Shown here in pieces: positions 1-11,925 of a stretch of DNA of 64,000 bases. Both the position numbers and the translations under genes were made by a program. Position 1 is the first letter of the stretch. The number at the start of each line of letters is the position of its first letter. The DNA comes from Malania oleifera (Eukaryota > Streptophyta > Magnoliopsida > Santalales > Ximeniaceae). Under the pieces are notes generated by a model that was not told the DNA's origin, did no database searches, and saw nothing but the letters and a program-made list of their open reading frames with translations. Location: the NCBI RefSeq assembly GCF_029873635.1, contig NC_080420.1:123698719-123762718 (forward strand). Reading direction: 5' to 3'.

Positions 1-590
1 ATTAACCGGTCAGATTCTAAAATAACAACCAACCTAATATCCATATACTCATATTCTCCAATTTAATTGGTTAATTTTTAAAAACACAGACATAATTTGT
101 ACTCCTCACCTTAGCCTTAGAGTGGTGCCTAAGATCCCCAAATCAAAAATCTGCTTCGATTAAAATGACGAGAATCGAAGTTAGGATCCTGTGGTGGTGT
201 TTGTTTTTCGATTTGACCGAGAAACAATTGAGAAATCTAGAGAGAGAGAGTTAGGCGAAGGAGAGAGAGAGAGAGAGAGAAAGATTTACATTATGGGGGT
301 TGATATATATACATATTATATTATATTATATTATATTATATTATATTATTATTTAATTAATAATAGATAATCAATATAAATATGATTTCACAATTCAAAT
401 TCAAATCTCAACATATCAATAGATAATCAATATTCAAGATTAATTTTCTTTTTAGTATTTATCACTGAAAATATCAATATATAATTACGGAAGATTAATT
501 TTAAGTACCCTGCAATTTTCCTTCAATGAAATAACTAATTTCATAAGATTTACCTCAATTGTGGTATTTAGAAATTCAGTATTTAAATCT
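1..590. other. AT-rich intergenic sequence with microsatellites
   Basis: I see no gene here. A GA-rich run lies at about 238-281. A run of TTATA pentamers at about 315-350 is followed by AT-rich unique sequence. The right side merges into the LTR-like remnant without a visible junction. Confidence 0.6.
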
Positions 591-2054
591 ATTCTAAATT
601 TTCAATCCAACAAATACAATCAATATAGTTCCTTGATTCAAAGATATTCAAAATTAGTATTTAGTAAATTCTCAATATCCAGTAAGTTCTCAACAATTAA
701 ATAAGCATACACATAGATTATATACTTACAATAATGTAAAAAAATTTAGGGGAAGAAGAGTAGAACATCAAAGTTTTACAAAGTTCGGTCAGAGGCCTAT
801 GTCCTTGCCTCAAGCAACACGGAGTGAGGATTCCCTTTCCCAACTTCGTTACCAGGTGAAGTAAATACTCTTTCCGTTCAAGGTGGAGATCCCTCTCTAA
901 CGAGAACAACCCTCTCGCTAGGCAACGATTCAACAATTCTGAATCATCAAAAATAGAAACAAGAAATAAACTTTCTTCGTACAATAAAATACTCTCAAAA
1001 AAGTTTATTTGTACAATGTTAGAATCAATATACTTCAATCAAAATCAATAAAGAGATTGAAACTCATAATAATATCACTAAGGTTCTGATTTAAGAGTGA
1101 AGAAATCGAGAGGTTGAATCAGAATTTTAGTTGAAACTTCAACAAGGGCACAACAACTCTTTCAGAAACTTTCAACAATAAAATTTCAGAAATATGATTC
1201 GTATGTGTGTTGTATGTTTTGATAATTTGTGAAAATATCAAGTATATATAGAGTAATAAAGTTTCTTACCGTTTTCCCCAAGTCTTCTCTAAGTTTGGAA
1301 GCCAATAAATAATTTTTTCAAAACTTTAACATTGTTGTTTAAAGGTTGTAACATGTACTTCGGTTGACCAAGGCCTGAGGGCCAGTCGCCCGATCTTTTT
1401 AAATTCAGTGCATTTTGAAAACCAATGCTAAGTCAGTCGACAAGACTTTAAGGGGTTAGTCGTCTGTTCCGGCTCTGTTTGATCATAAATAATTAAAGCA
1501 ACATGTCAGTCGTTTAATGATAAATCATCAGTTGCCTGTCTTGCTTTCTACTTCTTTGTTTTTCAAATTTTGGTTTCAAAACTTAGCTTTAAACTTGTAA
1601 AACTTATTTGAGACATCTATGAAAATATTTTCCATGATTTAAAAACAAGTCTCTAAGTTAATGATATTTCCTAAGAACTTTAAACATTCATATTGAAATT
1701 GTGAAATACTTACATGAAACTTTTATAAAATAAAACTTTCTAAGTACTAAATTTCCATGCTTTAACTTCCATTTTGTGTCCATCTTGAACTCTTTCTTCA
1801 ATATGCTTTAACTTCATCATTACTCAGGGCTTCAAGTACAAGCTTCATTCAAGCTCTTCAATTTTGTATTTTATTTTTTTATAAATGAGGGCGGCACCTC
1901 CTATCTTTATTAGAAAACTCTCCACTCAAACTCTTCAAACACTCAAACTTGATCTTATGAAAACATTTGAGTCTTGAAACTTTACTTAAACAAACATGTT
2001 AAGTATTCTTGATTTGTTATCATCAAAACGAGATTAAATCTTATTAGGCCAACA
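590..2054 (-). mobile_element. LTR remnant, same superfamily as the solo LTR at 38344-40586
   Basis: On the minus strand the block begins at 2054 with TGTTGGCC and runs into a segment about GATAACAAA, closely resembling the start (minus strand) of the solo LTR that ends at 40586. Interior segments around 800-1140 also resemble 39240-39430 of that LTR, including a shared piece near ATATACTTCAATCAAA. The low-coordinate edge is not visible, so 590 is an estimate. This is an old fossil with no coding part in the window. The superfamily could be Copia (SIRE-like) by LTR style, but no protein supports that. Confidence 0.55.
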
Positions 2055-2136
2055 AATGTTTTGTTTTGAAATTTTCTATTTATATTTTAAAAATTGGAAA
2101 AACAATGTGGTATTTTCTAATTGTTAAAAAAAAAAG

Positions 2137-2140
<4 letters not shown>

Positions 2141-2194
<54 letters not shown>

Positions 2195-2206
2195 GCGCGC
2201 GCGCAC
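2141..2206. repeat. (AT)n microsatellite with CG tail
   Basis: About 25 TA dinucleotides are followed directly by a short run of CG/GC dinucleotides. Purely low-complexity; any reading frame across it (tyrosine-isoleucine repeats) is meaningless. Confidence 0.9.
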
Positions 2207-2710
2207 GCACCCAAGCATATAGTGCTAAAAAAAACTATTTATTATTCTTCATTTATTTTATACAAATGTTTTAAAAATGAAGAGTAGTTTTTTTTTTTTT
2301 TTTTTATATTTATGGAAAACTAAAATAGAGAATGAAAATTGTTTTCCATAGCTAAACAAGCCCTTAGTTTTTGTAATTTTCTCTAATAAATGAAATTTTA
2401 AAACTTTTGGCATATAGGCTTATGATGAAAATAGTACATATGATTACCGTAGATTTGGGAGCTCGAGAATTGAGATTTGGACCTTGAATTCAAATTTGTG
2501 TGATTGGAACAAAACCTAATATACAATTATATTAAATTCCTACCAAATCTAGACAAATCCAAATTTTTACTCTCAAACAAGTATGACTTGGAAGTGCTTT
2601 ATCCCAAGAAAATTTGTATTTTATGGTTTTTGTAATGTATTTTTTTTTATTTTTCTTTTTTTCTATCAGCATTTTACGAAGCAATAATTAATATTAAATG
2701 TTTAATTACA

Positions 2711-2818
2711 GGGTGTACCATCAACTCTTTGATCCTCACACAAAACCAAAGGTATACAATGATGAGATTCTAATTGAGAGAGCTTTCCCAGAAAAGAAAA
2801 TCATAGAACATGTAGTTT
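2711..2818 (+). other. exon-like island, unrecognised
   Basis: After a TTACAG acceptor-like site, one frame reads about 35 codons, starting VYHQLFDPHTKPKVYN and ending in a stop, with a natural-looking amino-acid mix. It looks like the last exon of a gene or a fragment of one. I do not recognise the family, and no partner exon is evident nearby. It may be a captured gene fragment or a chance frame. Confidence 0.25.
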
Positions 2819-2963
2819 GAGGTAAAGGGTTTATGTAACTTCCATTTTCTTTTCTTATCCAAATCGTGTGACTTCTGTTACATTTCCATTTTAATGGGCA
2901 ACAGATGGTGTAGTAAAAAGAGGCTTTGAGAATTAAGATACAGCACATACAAACCTATAAGTA

Positions 2964-3340
2964 GTGAATGTCATGGTGATGCATTAATATAGGAAAGTCA
3001 ATAGTTCGACTGATTTTCTTGTTAAAGAAGGAGAAATGGGAAATAATGTAATCTACGAAAAACAACACCTTCTACCACGTTATCTGAAAGGTATCCTTCG
3101 GATGGATATGTGAGGTCTTGTTTCCGTTCGTCGTTAGTTCATCTCTAGAATTTCGTTTAGTATATTTCGTTTTATTTTTGATTGTTTTTGTATTTTTATC
3201 TCTTTTGTTAGTTATGTTTAATTTTGTTTGTTCTAATTTGGTTGGTTGGTTTTAACTTGTAGTCACGGTATTCCTCCGCCAAAAGTAAGGATTTATTAAT
3301 AAATAAATGGAGGTACCGCCCTCTTTTAACTAAAAAAAAA
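2964..3340 (+). mobile_element. 5'-truncated L1-type LINE, 3' tail only
   Basis: The segment looks like a plant L1 3' untranslated tail: a T-rich stretch, then TATTCCTCCGCC, a run of TAATAAATAAATGG, GGAGGTACCGCCCTC and a terminal A run. The flanking sequence AACCTATAAGTA occurs at 2952-2963 and again at about 3339-3350, which is a good target-site duplication. The copy holds no coding sequence. Confidence 0.7.
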
Positions 3341-3350
3341 CCTATAAGTA

Positions 3351-5063
3351 TTCTCAACATCCATAAAGTTTTGCCCATTATACTTTGCATCAACAAGGAT
3401 AAAAATAAAAAATAAAAAATTATTAACATGTGATTAGAGCTAATTTTGATCATCGTGTTAAGCCGTTCAACCATACTTTATCTCAACAACTCCTCATTGA
3501 TCTTCAAATATTTGCTCTCTGAATCCTTCATTCTTCAATTCGCCATCTTTTCCATTTGCTTTCTCTTTCTAAGAAGCCATGAACATATAGAAAGGGAAAA
3601 AAATTGTCCACATACTCTAAAGCTTCAACTTGAGTTTTGGCATTCTTGCTGGTTGCAGAATCCTTCTCATTCCAAATATCATAGAAGTCGATTGGAAATG
3701 GGGGAATTATTTCTCCTTGACGCAGCCATTCTTCTTATGATCCTACCCGAAGGGAAAAAGGAAGATGATGAAGAAGAAAGAAATACAAGAAATTAATTTC
3801 ATTATTAGGCATTAGTGTGACATTATTCACAAATAAAAAGAAGTTTTACGCGTTACCAAAATACCTGTAGTTTGATGGCCATGTAGATGAATTTTCCCAC
3901 AGTACCAAGTGCGGCTACCATGAGGTCCACCATCGCCTCCTATCAAAGATAACGATGAACCCTGTGCAAGATAGATAACGATGAGTTCAGTGCAAGGCAG
4001 TTGAAGGAACAAAAGAGTTATCTCACCAGAACCTACCCATTTATTCAATCAAAGTATCATATATAGAGTCATAGACACACAATGTAGCAGTAAAATATAA
4101 ATTACTGCATAGTACAAATCATACATATACAGGCGTTTTACTGTTTTCGACAAAACATTATCCTTCTTATGGAGCAGTAAAATAAGAAAAGACATGCCAA
4201 AAGAAAAAGAGGGCAGTTTACTTAAATTTGTGTCCCAAAAAAAGTGGATGGTACCTTGAGATTGACAGATAATCAACAAGGTCTATGTTGGAATTCCATT
4301 ATGTCAATAGAAGTACAAGAGCAGAAAACTTGTGTTTTAGTACAAAAGCAGGAATTTTGCGTCATACTCATTTAGTGTCCATTTCAAAAAGACATATCTA
4401 GCCAAGTGCAGAGAGTTAAATAAATAAATAATTAAGCTGAAAAGGGCAAAGCAGCTGCAGAATAGGAAACGGAACACTGATTGAACTAAACATTTACTAA
4501 TTATATCCACTTGAGATGACCATGCAACTCACTGAGCTCTCAGCTCTACTTCTAACTCACAAAGTTAACCGAATAGTTAGAAGTTACTCATTTTCTACCA
4601 TTTTCTTCATTCCTTGGAAATAAGACAGCCAAACAGAAAATAAAGCGTCATCTGGATTTTGATTTTGATTTCTAGTGTTTTCTCAATGATAGAACTGATG
4701 GCTAATGGAAAAATGCAAATTTTTTGAAGCAATTTTTTACTTTGAATTTAAGGTAGTACATGAATATGGAATTTCCTATTAAATTTATTCAAGTAATTTC
4801 TGGTTGCATAAACAAAACGGGAGGAGGAGGATGAAAAGACATAGTAAAAAAGAAAAAATTGCATTAATAGCAGAGAGAGAGAGAGAGATGTGGTACCTCA
4901 ATCAAGATGGTGGCTGCTGGCACAGTGACAGTGGCAGAATGCCAGCATGATGGCAATGCCTCTCACCCACAATGATGATGGCGACAAGCAGCCGAAGAAT
5001 AGTTAAGGAATGAGCATTCTCATCTTGAAAGTTGACCCATATACAAGCCTATAAATCAAAGAA
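3351..5063. other. intergenic sequence downstream of the NEAP-like gene
   Basis: I see no complete gene. The region should contain the 3' untranslated region of the minus-strand gene ending at 5064. On the minus strand an exon-like island lies at 3865-3939: 75 nt flanked by an acceptor-like GATAG and a donor-like CAG|GTAT, open in the frame that reads EAMVDLMVAALG. I cannot assign it. A GA repeat lies at 4872-4888. Confidence 0.4.
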
Positions 5064-8000
5064 TTATTGCATCTTCTCCTCCTCTTCCTCCACCCTCCTC
5101 CTTCTTGTTTGCCGCAGAAGAAATAGAAAAGCCTTTAAAAGAAATCGCAGCACAATCAAAAAGTAAGAGATGAGTCTCCATCCCAATATATAGAACAAGA
5201 AAAAATAGAAGAGTCTAAAAAGGATCTTCGTCAAGTAACATTTCTTCATCATGTTCCACCTCCCAGTCCCAGCGATAGAAATCTTATGCTTCCAGTGAGC
5301 AGATGCAGTCCTGATTTCATCTCCTAGTTCAGCTATTAACTCATCTGTAACAGTCAAAAGCTTATTAATCTTATCAAAATTCTCCCCAGAAAGCTCATAA
5401 ACTGTTTTTGCCAGTCTATAATCTCTGTGTTTCCTAGATTCAGCAGTAGCTTGCATAATGCCATGCTCAATTCTCAAGACTTCGTCTCTCATTTGCTTTT
5501 GGGAAGATTCTCTAGCCTCAAGATCATTCTGCAGAAGATCTAACAGCTTCCCCAGCTTGCTCAGAATATTCTCGTGCTCTTTTAATAAACCATTCCTCCT
5601 ATCTAGCTCCTTTAACAGCTCCAAACACTGAAGCAGCACCGATTCAGCTGACGAAGCACTTGCATATGCAGTTGCTTGAGCAGCCAAAAGCTGTGATCTA
5701 AGATCATCCAACTCCTTGAGATACTGTGTCACAATAAAAAATGAGGACAATGATTTGGGTAAAGTTTCCTAGGTTCACTTCATCTCGATCCCAATGAGAG
5801 CACAAAACAGGACTTAAAAACAAGACTCATTTGAAATGACATTCTTGTTCTAGTCCGCATGACATACATTGTGCTCTTATTGGAGATCATGATGAAACAA
5901 AATGCACCAAGGAACATTACCCAAATCATTCCCAAACAGAAATAGCAATTATAACCATTTGACACATTTTGAAGAAAGAAACAGAACTTGACCACAAAAC
6001 AGCTGATCAAATTCTACAAAGAACAGCTTTGTCCGCGAACTATAAAAAGCAAAAAACATATAAAATTATGAGAACTGGTGGTGGAGGAATGAGATGGCTG
6101 AGGTGGCCCATCGCTGCCCGCTTCCCCGTTTTGGAAGCCCCAATGTTTGGTAACTTGGGTCCCTCCCAAAAATTTTAGTTAAACCTTCTCTTATTCTACA
6201 CATTTATGCTTTAACCCCCTTACCAAGATTTCCTTGCTTTGCCACTGGCATTAATACTAACTCAACCACTGGGCTGAGACGAAAAAAAATTCAGACTCAT
6301 AAGTCAAAATAATTTATTTGGTATTAACCTGTTTTAAGCCATTGTTGTATCTGCCCAAGCATTAGGAAGTGATACATACAGGAAGCAGGTTTGCATTATA
6401 AAATGGAAGAAAAGTTTCTTGGAAACCAAGAGAGTGAATTAATTTAATGTACGGCCATTAGCCAATTTCTGCTTTCTGCAACAAATGCCAAATCATATGC
6501 AATATTGACTATTACGCGATTCTACATGCCATTAACCACAAATTTAAATTCTAGGAGAGTAAAAGGTGGGCTAAAATCATAGATATTATGGTTGCAGGTG
6601 AAATAATTTCTTCAAAACAATAAATCGACATAAAGGCAGATCAAATTTAGTAGCCACATAATTATTAAACAACTCTACTTTGCAAATTTTAATGTCAAAC
6701 TACCTGTTTTGTTCCTTGTAAATTAATGACCCCTTACATTAATTGTTATTAAAAGAATCAACTCGGTTTTGCATTAACATTGTTACCCAATTAGGCCCTT
6801 GCCTAATGCTAGGAATATATAATCACCTCATAATTTATTGAAGAGTTACAGAATTAGATTACCATGAGGAAATAGTTTGTCTATTAAATGTTATCCAATG
6901 CCCTTAGTTGTAGACATCCAATCAGAAGATTCTCCCTGAACATTCACAATCTACTGGGTGTTTGAAATAGTTTGTAACAACTACTTTATGTGATTTATGA
7001 CTCAAATGACACATTTTTTTTCTTAGCAATTTAAATAATATATTTGATTCAAAGTCAACAAGTTGTTTTCATAACTCATCCCATCAAACACCCCTTCTAA
7101 TCAATTAATTCCGTTTCTCAAAAGGTTTAAGTTCAATGGAAATCATCAGAAAGAGAGAAGCTAAAAGTGAGCAGCGTCAAGAAAACAGGGGATGTGGAGG
7201 AACCTTTTCTGCAGTGCATTCTGAAGCCTTCAACTGCCCATCCTTCTCTTCCAAGCTTTTATGTAATCTGCAGATCTCTTCTTCCATCATCTCTGCTTTA
7301 GTCTCGGCTTCCTGCCAAACCGCACAAAAATACTCAATACTGAAAAACCAAAGAGGAAAATGTTAGCCATCTAGGGAGTGGTATCTGCAAAATAGGAGAC
7401 ATCCCGACAAAACACAAGGTGTTACCAAAGTCCACATATTGTGTGGGCTCCACATCCGGCCTATGTCTTGCTAGGGTGCCTCTTGAGAGACCACCCATGA
7501 AGGCTAATACTTCCAAAGAAATATTCAGGGCATCTTCGTGGAAAACAATTTTATTTTTTATTATTTGTTTCTTTAGAAAATTACAGAAATACCACCTTAT
7601 AGAGAACTGAAAATATAACTTTTTATTATTTTCCACTTTCTCTATTCAAACATTAGAAAAAATTTAAAAAAACTAAGGTGGCATTATTATAGTTTTTTGA
7701 AAATATAAAAATAGAATAAAAATTGTTATCCAAGACTAAACACACTCACAATTATTCATTAAAGGGTCTAATAGTGGAAGCCTTAAAAATACTTGTTAGC
7801 ACTGCTACTAACCATTAGACTCTGTAAAATCTTTTCATTTCGTATTACTACTTAATTAAATTCTTTTTCCCATATCTATAATTATGAATTATTGTAAGTT
7901 AGCACATAATTATGTTCAAGTAAATTGTAATTCTTAAATTTTTATTATGAAAATTTGGAAGGCATGTAAGAATATTTTAGGATGCTAAAAATAGACACCA

Positions 8001-9335
8001 ATTAAAGAAAGAATTGGTGGCTATTGTACATCCACGAATGAGTTAGTTATGAATAACTATAGGCTAATTACAAAGTTTCAATATTTATAGAAAATGTTAT
8101 ATTTAAATATATGATAAAAAAAGGATTTAAGGTTAAATTATTTATTTTATACAAAATGTTTAAACAAAATTAAAATAAATGACCATGTGAATTTAAAAAT
8201 ATAATTAAACCTAAAATAACCATAAATTTTTTTAACATTTTCAAAAAATAACAAGTCATTAAAAAATTCCTTTGCAAATTTTCAACTGTTATATACAATG
8301 GGAATATTTTTGTAACACTAAAATTGAGTTAGAAAATATAATAATAAAATAAAATAACTATAACTAAATTATATTTTTATTATAATATTTTCTAACTTGA
8401 ATTCTCTTGCAATTTTCATTATCTTAATCATGCTTTTAGTTATTATTTGATTCAAGGAAAAAAAATGACATAATTTCATAATTTATTTAATTTATTTAAG
8501 AAAAGAGGTTGATAGTTCTCAGTTTTTTATTTATACTTTTGGTTTTCAGATTTCGTTTCCATAATTTTTATTCTGAGATCAAACAACCCTCATTAACCAT
8601 TGATTTTTTTATGTTTAATTTTATTATACTAAATTTTCATCCTTAAATCATTTGATATAGAGACAATTACAACGATTTTTTTTTTTTCTTTTCATTTCTT
8701 TCCCTCAAATAGAATTCTTACTTCAAATAGTGTCTAACAATCTGTTTCATCATGAAACAAAAGCTCAGAGAAGAAGATATTTTTCATTTCTTTCCCTCAA
8801 ATAGAATTCTTGCTTCAAATAGCGTCTAACAATCCGTTTCATCATGAAACAAAAGCTCAGAGAAGAAATTTTTTTTTTCATTATTTTGTTCAATAAAAAT
8901 ACATAGACACTTCTTCTAAGCAAAAAAAAAAAAAACATAGAACACTGACCAAAACCAAAAATTATTCAGCATTCCCCTCTGTTTTTCTTAATTTTTTAGA
9001 AATACTCCTTACCTATATCCCCTCCCAACCTCACTCCAAACAGAATAAATACAGTCGCAAGTGCTTCACAATGCAAAAAACACCGCAAAATTAAGAAAGA
9101 TAGCACATGCCTGCCTCGCCGTAGTTTCTACCGCGAGCGAGTGCTGGAGCGCAGCCAGGCGGCTGCGCACCCCCTTCAGCTCCGCCGCCAGCGACTCCAC
9201 GTTCCGCCGAAAGCTCTGCCTCTTCTCGCTCAGATCCTTCAACAATGGGTCCACCTCTCGCGCCTCCGTCGCCGCCCACGATGACGATGACGACGGCAGC
9301 GAGGACCAGCAACTGTCGACGGCGAATGAATCCAT
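5064..9335 (-). CDS. NEAP: NEAP-family coiled-coil nuclear envelope protein
   Basis: Seen: three minus-strand coding exons, 9335-9111 (75 codons), 7311-7204 (36 codons) and 5723-5064 (219 codons plus stop), all joined in phase 0, giving 330 residues. The start is the ATG at 9335, just before the family-like N-terminus; longer open sequence upstream looks like 5' UTR. Residues about 30-75 read DPLLKDLSEKRQSFRRN then SLAAEL; residues 76-258 are heptad-rich coiled coil, with YLKELDDLR opening exon 3 and SAHWKHK at 252-258. These match plant NEAP proteins as I remember them (about 350 residues; inner nuclear envelope, partners of SUN proteins, C-terminal membrane anchor). Intron 1 begins GC (9110-9109) and ends AG; intron 2 is GT-AG. 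Odd: after residue 258 the expected further coiled coil is absent. Instead there is a long hydrophobic stretch (about 279-314) and a charged RRRR plus glutamate tail. This could be a diverged paralogue or a retained intron. Confidence 0.85.
7312..9110 (-). other. intron 1 of the NEAP-like gene, with GC donor
   Basis: The exon 1 end reads CAG followed by GCATGT, and the intron ends GTTTGGCAG before GAAGCC. Using GC keeps the family reading frame (TTARQ then EAETKAE). The nearest GT, four bases further in, would shift the frame. The intron is AT-rich and carries a local tandem duplication at 8691-8875. Confidence 0.75.
8691..8875. repeat. tandem duplication, about 92-bp unit, two copies
   Basis: The unit starts TTCATTTCTTTCCCTC at 8691 and again at 8783. 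It ends AGCTCAGAGAAGAA in both copies, with only a few base differences. Each unit contains the near-palindrome GTTTCATCATGAAAC. It lies inside intron 1 of the NEAP-like gene. Confidence 0.9.
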
Positions 9336-9680
9336 GCGGTCGGAGTAAAGTGTTGCGCGCATTCGGGAGCGTGAAAGCCAAAAATATAGATCATCATATA
9401 TCATTATCATCATTTGTGTGTGAAAGGAAGTGGTTGCCATTTATTTTAATTTTTTAAATCATTATTGATTTAGTTTTTTCTTAAATAATGCTACGTCAAC
9501 GCGTGAGATAAAAATAATGCCACGTCCGTGTTGTTTGATTTATAAAATAATAAATATGTCATTTTAAAAATATGTATAAAATATATTTATTGAATAATTA
9601 AATAATAGTATATTTCCAAGTGATATTCAAGTAAAATTGAATCGGGTTTAATTAAGAAATGGGTAATGGCTCGTTTGTTG
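9336..9680 (-). promoter_or_regulatory. 5' UTR and promoter region of the NEAP-like gene (inferred)
   Basis: The sequence is upstream of the minus-strand ATG at 9335 and is bounded by a hAT element at 9681, so the proximal promoter is probably no more than about 350 bp before transposon sequence begins. No specific box is asserted. Confidence 0.35.
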
Positions 9681-10794
9681 TAGGCCTTTGCAAAACGGGC
9701 GAGCGGGCCGGGTTTGGACGGGTCACTAATGGGCCGGGTCATAAACGGGTCGGACCATAAACGGGTCGATGTTAAACGAATCACACACATTGTGACGACC
9801 TGCTTAATTTCCAAATTTTTTTTTTAAATCAATATCACAAATCTCAGCTCAGCAGATCATAATTCACCTGGACCCGTGGGTACCGGGGATAAATCAAAAC
9901 ACAGTACGGAAGCTTAAGCAGCAGGAAACATATAATCACAATATTGTAAATACAAAACATCCATCACATTACTACAAATACCAGAGTCACTATACCACTG
10001 TATTTCAGTATATACACATCTCAAACAAAATCTTAGGACATATCCCCCAAAAAAATCCAACTGTCACTACCAAAGTTCACCCTTCAAAAAGGGCAGACAA
10101 CAACTCTAATTCAGCGGGACTTTTCTCGCTCTCCTATCTAGGGTTCCTGAAAAGTTTATAATATTTAGGGGTGAGACAACTCTCAGTAAGGGAAATAAAC
10201 TAATACCAATGTGTGGCAACATGAGCATTCTGTGCTCTACATATACCATATATAACATATTCTGTAACTGTTTTATCAAATCTAGGAAAACATATATATA
10301 TATATATCAAATCATGGCAGAACATACTGCATTTTTATAAACATATCTCATCTCATAAAGTATAATACAAAAACATCCTAGTAGGTTAGTTGGCCGTTGT
10401 CTTGTGTTACCCTTACGTGACTGGGTTGTATGGCCCGAAGGCGGGACCTGACAATGGTTGGCCGACCATTGTCAAGTCAAAAGTATAGTCTGTAAGTCTA
10501 ATGGGTCTGTCTGACTTGATCCGTACACCAGGGGGGATCACACACTTCTTAAAAACCACATCGATTATCCAATCTCACACCACTCCGTACAGCGGCGTTA
10601 ACACAAATATCATGATCGCGAAGACCATGAACATATAGCAACGGTACCGTGCAAGTGCTAGCCTAAACCAAGTCAATCAGGTTCTGATATCATATAACAT
10701 ATATTGAAACTGTGATACATGGATATTTCATATCATTAATTTTCACATCAATCATATCATTCTGCATATATACGTATATCATAAAAATCATCGG

Positions 10795-10962
10795 CCCGTA
10801 CGCCGACAAATCATAGCACAGCCCGTACGATGGCAAATCACATCATAGCACGGCCCGTACGCCGGCAAATATATCATAACACAACCCGTATGCTGGCAAA
10901 TCATATCATAGCACGCCCTGTATGCTGGCAAACATATCATAGCACGACCCGTACGCCAGTTT
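10795..10962. repeat. short tandem repeats in the solo LTR, 35-40 bp unit
   Basis: Four to five imperfect copies carry a core like CCCGTACGCCGGCAAAT followed by ATCATAGCAC. They lie inside the solo LTR at 9791-12033. Copies differ at a few bases each. Confidence 0.85.
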
Positions 10963-11130
10963 TTCCCATTATAAAAATTTGTATCATAATCTCATTCCAG
11001 AAAACAGTCGTAACATTTTATACTCATGTCATACTAACAGATTTTTCACATATTCAACATACCATCATTTTTAACAGTATTTTCTCAAATATAAATCATA
11101 TATATGTAAACATATTTACTTTCTTTAAAA

Positions 11131-11186
<56 letters not shown>

Positions 11187-11520
11187 TTTCTCAAAAAAAA
11201 ATAAATTAGCTTAGTTTATCCCCTTACCTAGCTACTGAAAAAGCCCCCAAAATAATCTAGTCTAACACCCATAAGATTTCCTGACCAATACCCTGAAAAT
11301 GAAAACTCTCAGTATTAAACTTCAGTATTTTCATGCGTACATCATTTCCTATAACTATCGCAAGACCAAATTTGGTTTAAAAAACCTTAGATCAACTCAG
11401 GGATGATTTCTAACTTGCTTTCACCAATGATCGGCTCCGGTAGATTTGGAGAGAACTTCCCCAAGAGCGTCGTGGTGGTTTCGGACTGTCGATCCGACGA
11501 AAATTTAGCCCGAAATCGAC

Positions 11521-11521
<1 letters not shown>

Positions 11522-11578
<57 letters not shown>
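11522..11578. repeat. (GA)n microsatellite
   Basis: An uninterrupted GA run of about 50 bases lies within the solo LTR. Apparent arginine-glutamate reading frames here are artefacts of the repeat. Confidence 0.9.
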
Positions 11579-11691
11579 CGAAGGGGAGAGAGATTTCTTA
11601 ATTTGAAAGTAAAAATCTGGATTTTGATATTTATAGAGCAGGGGAATCGTTGACGAGCCACGTCATTCGTTGACAAATCCTTTAATAAATT

Positions 11692-11925
11692 TGTCGACGA
11701 AATTCAGTCCTCGTCGACGAAATTCAGTCGACTCAAACCTCTCTCGGTATTTCTTCGTCGACGAATCCCCTGTATTCATCGACGAATTCTCTTATACCCT
11801 CATCGACGAATCCCCTGTATTCGTCGACGAATTCTCTTATACCCTCATCAATGAATCCCCTATATTCGTCGACGAATTTTTTTATACCTTCGTCGACGAA
11901 TCCCTTGTATTCGTCGACGAAACCC
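11692..11925. repeat. array of palindromic TCGTCGACGAA motifs in the LTR
   Basis: The palindrome TTCGTCGACGAA or close variants (TCATCGACGAAT and similar) recurs about ten times, spaced 15-35 bp, in units containing CCCCTGTATTCG and TCTCTTATACCCTC. The same motif recurs in the related LTR at 15420-15690, so it belongs to this LTR family. Confidence 0.85.

Noticed and set aside
2066-2287. Open frame rich in Tyr-Ile repeats
   Set aside because: It is a translated (AT)n microsatellite, not a gene.
9061-9457. Several open frames on both strands over NEAP exon 1
   Set aside because: They are shadows of a GC-rich exon; only the minus-strand frame from 9335 matches a family and joins exon 2 in phase.
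10795-10962. CRISPR-like regular repeats
   Set aside because: The spacers are themselves repeated, and the block is inside a plant LTR.
11403-11676. Overlapping frames with Arg-Glu and Ser-Leu repeats
   Set aside because: They are translations of the GA run inside the solo LTR.
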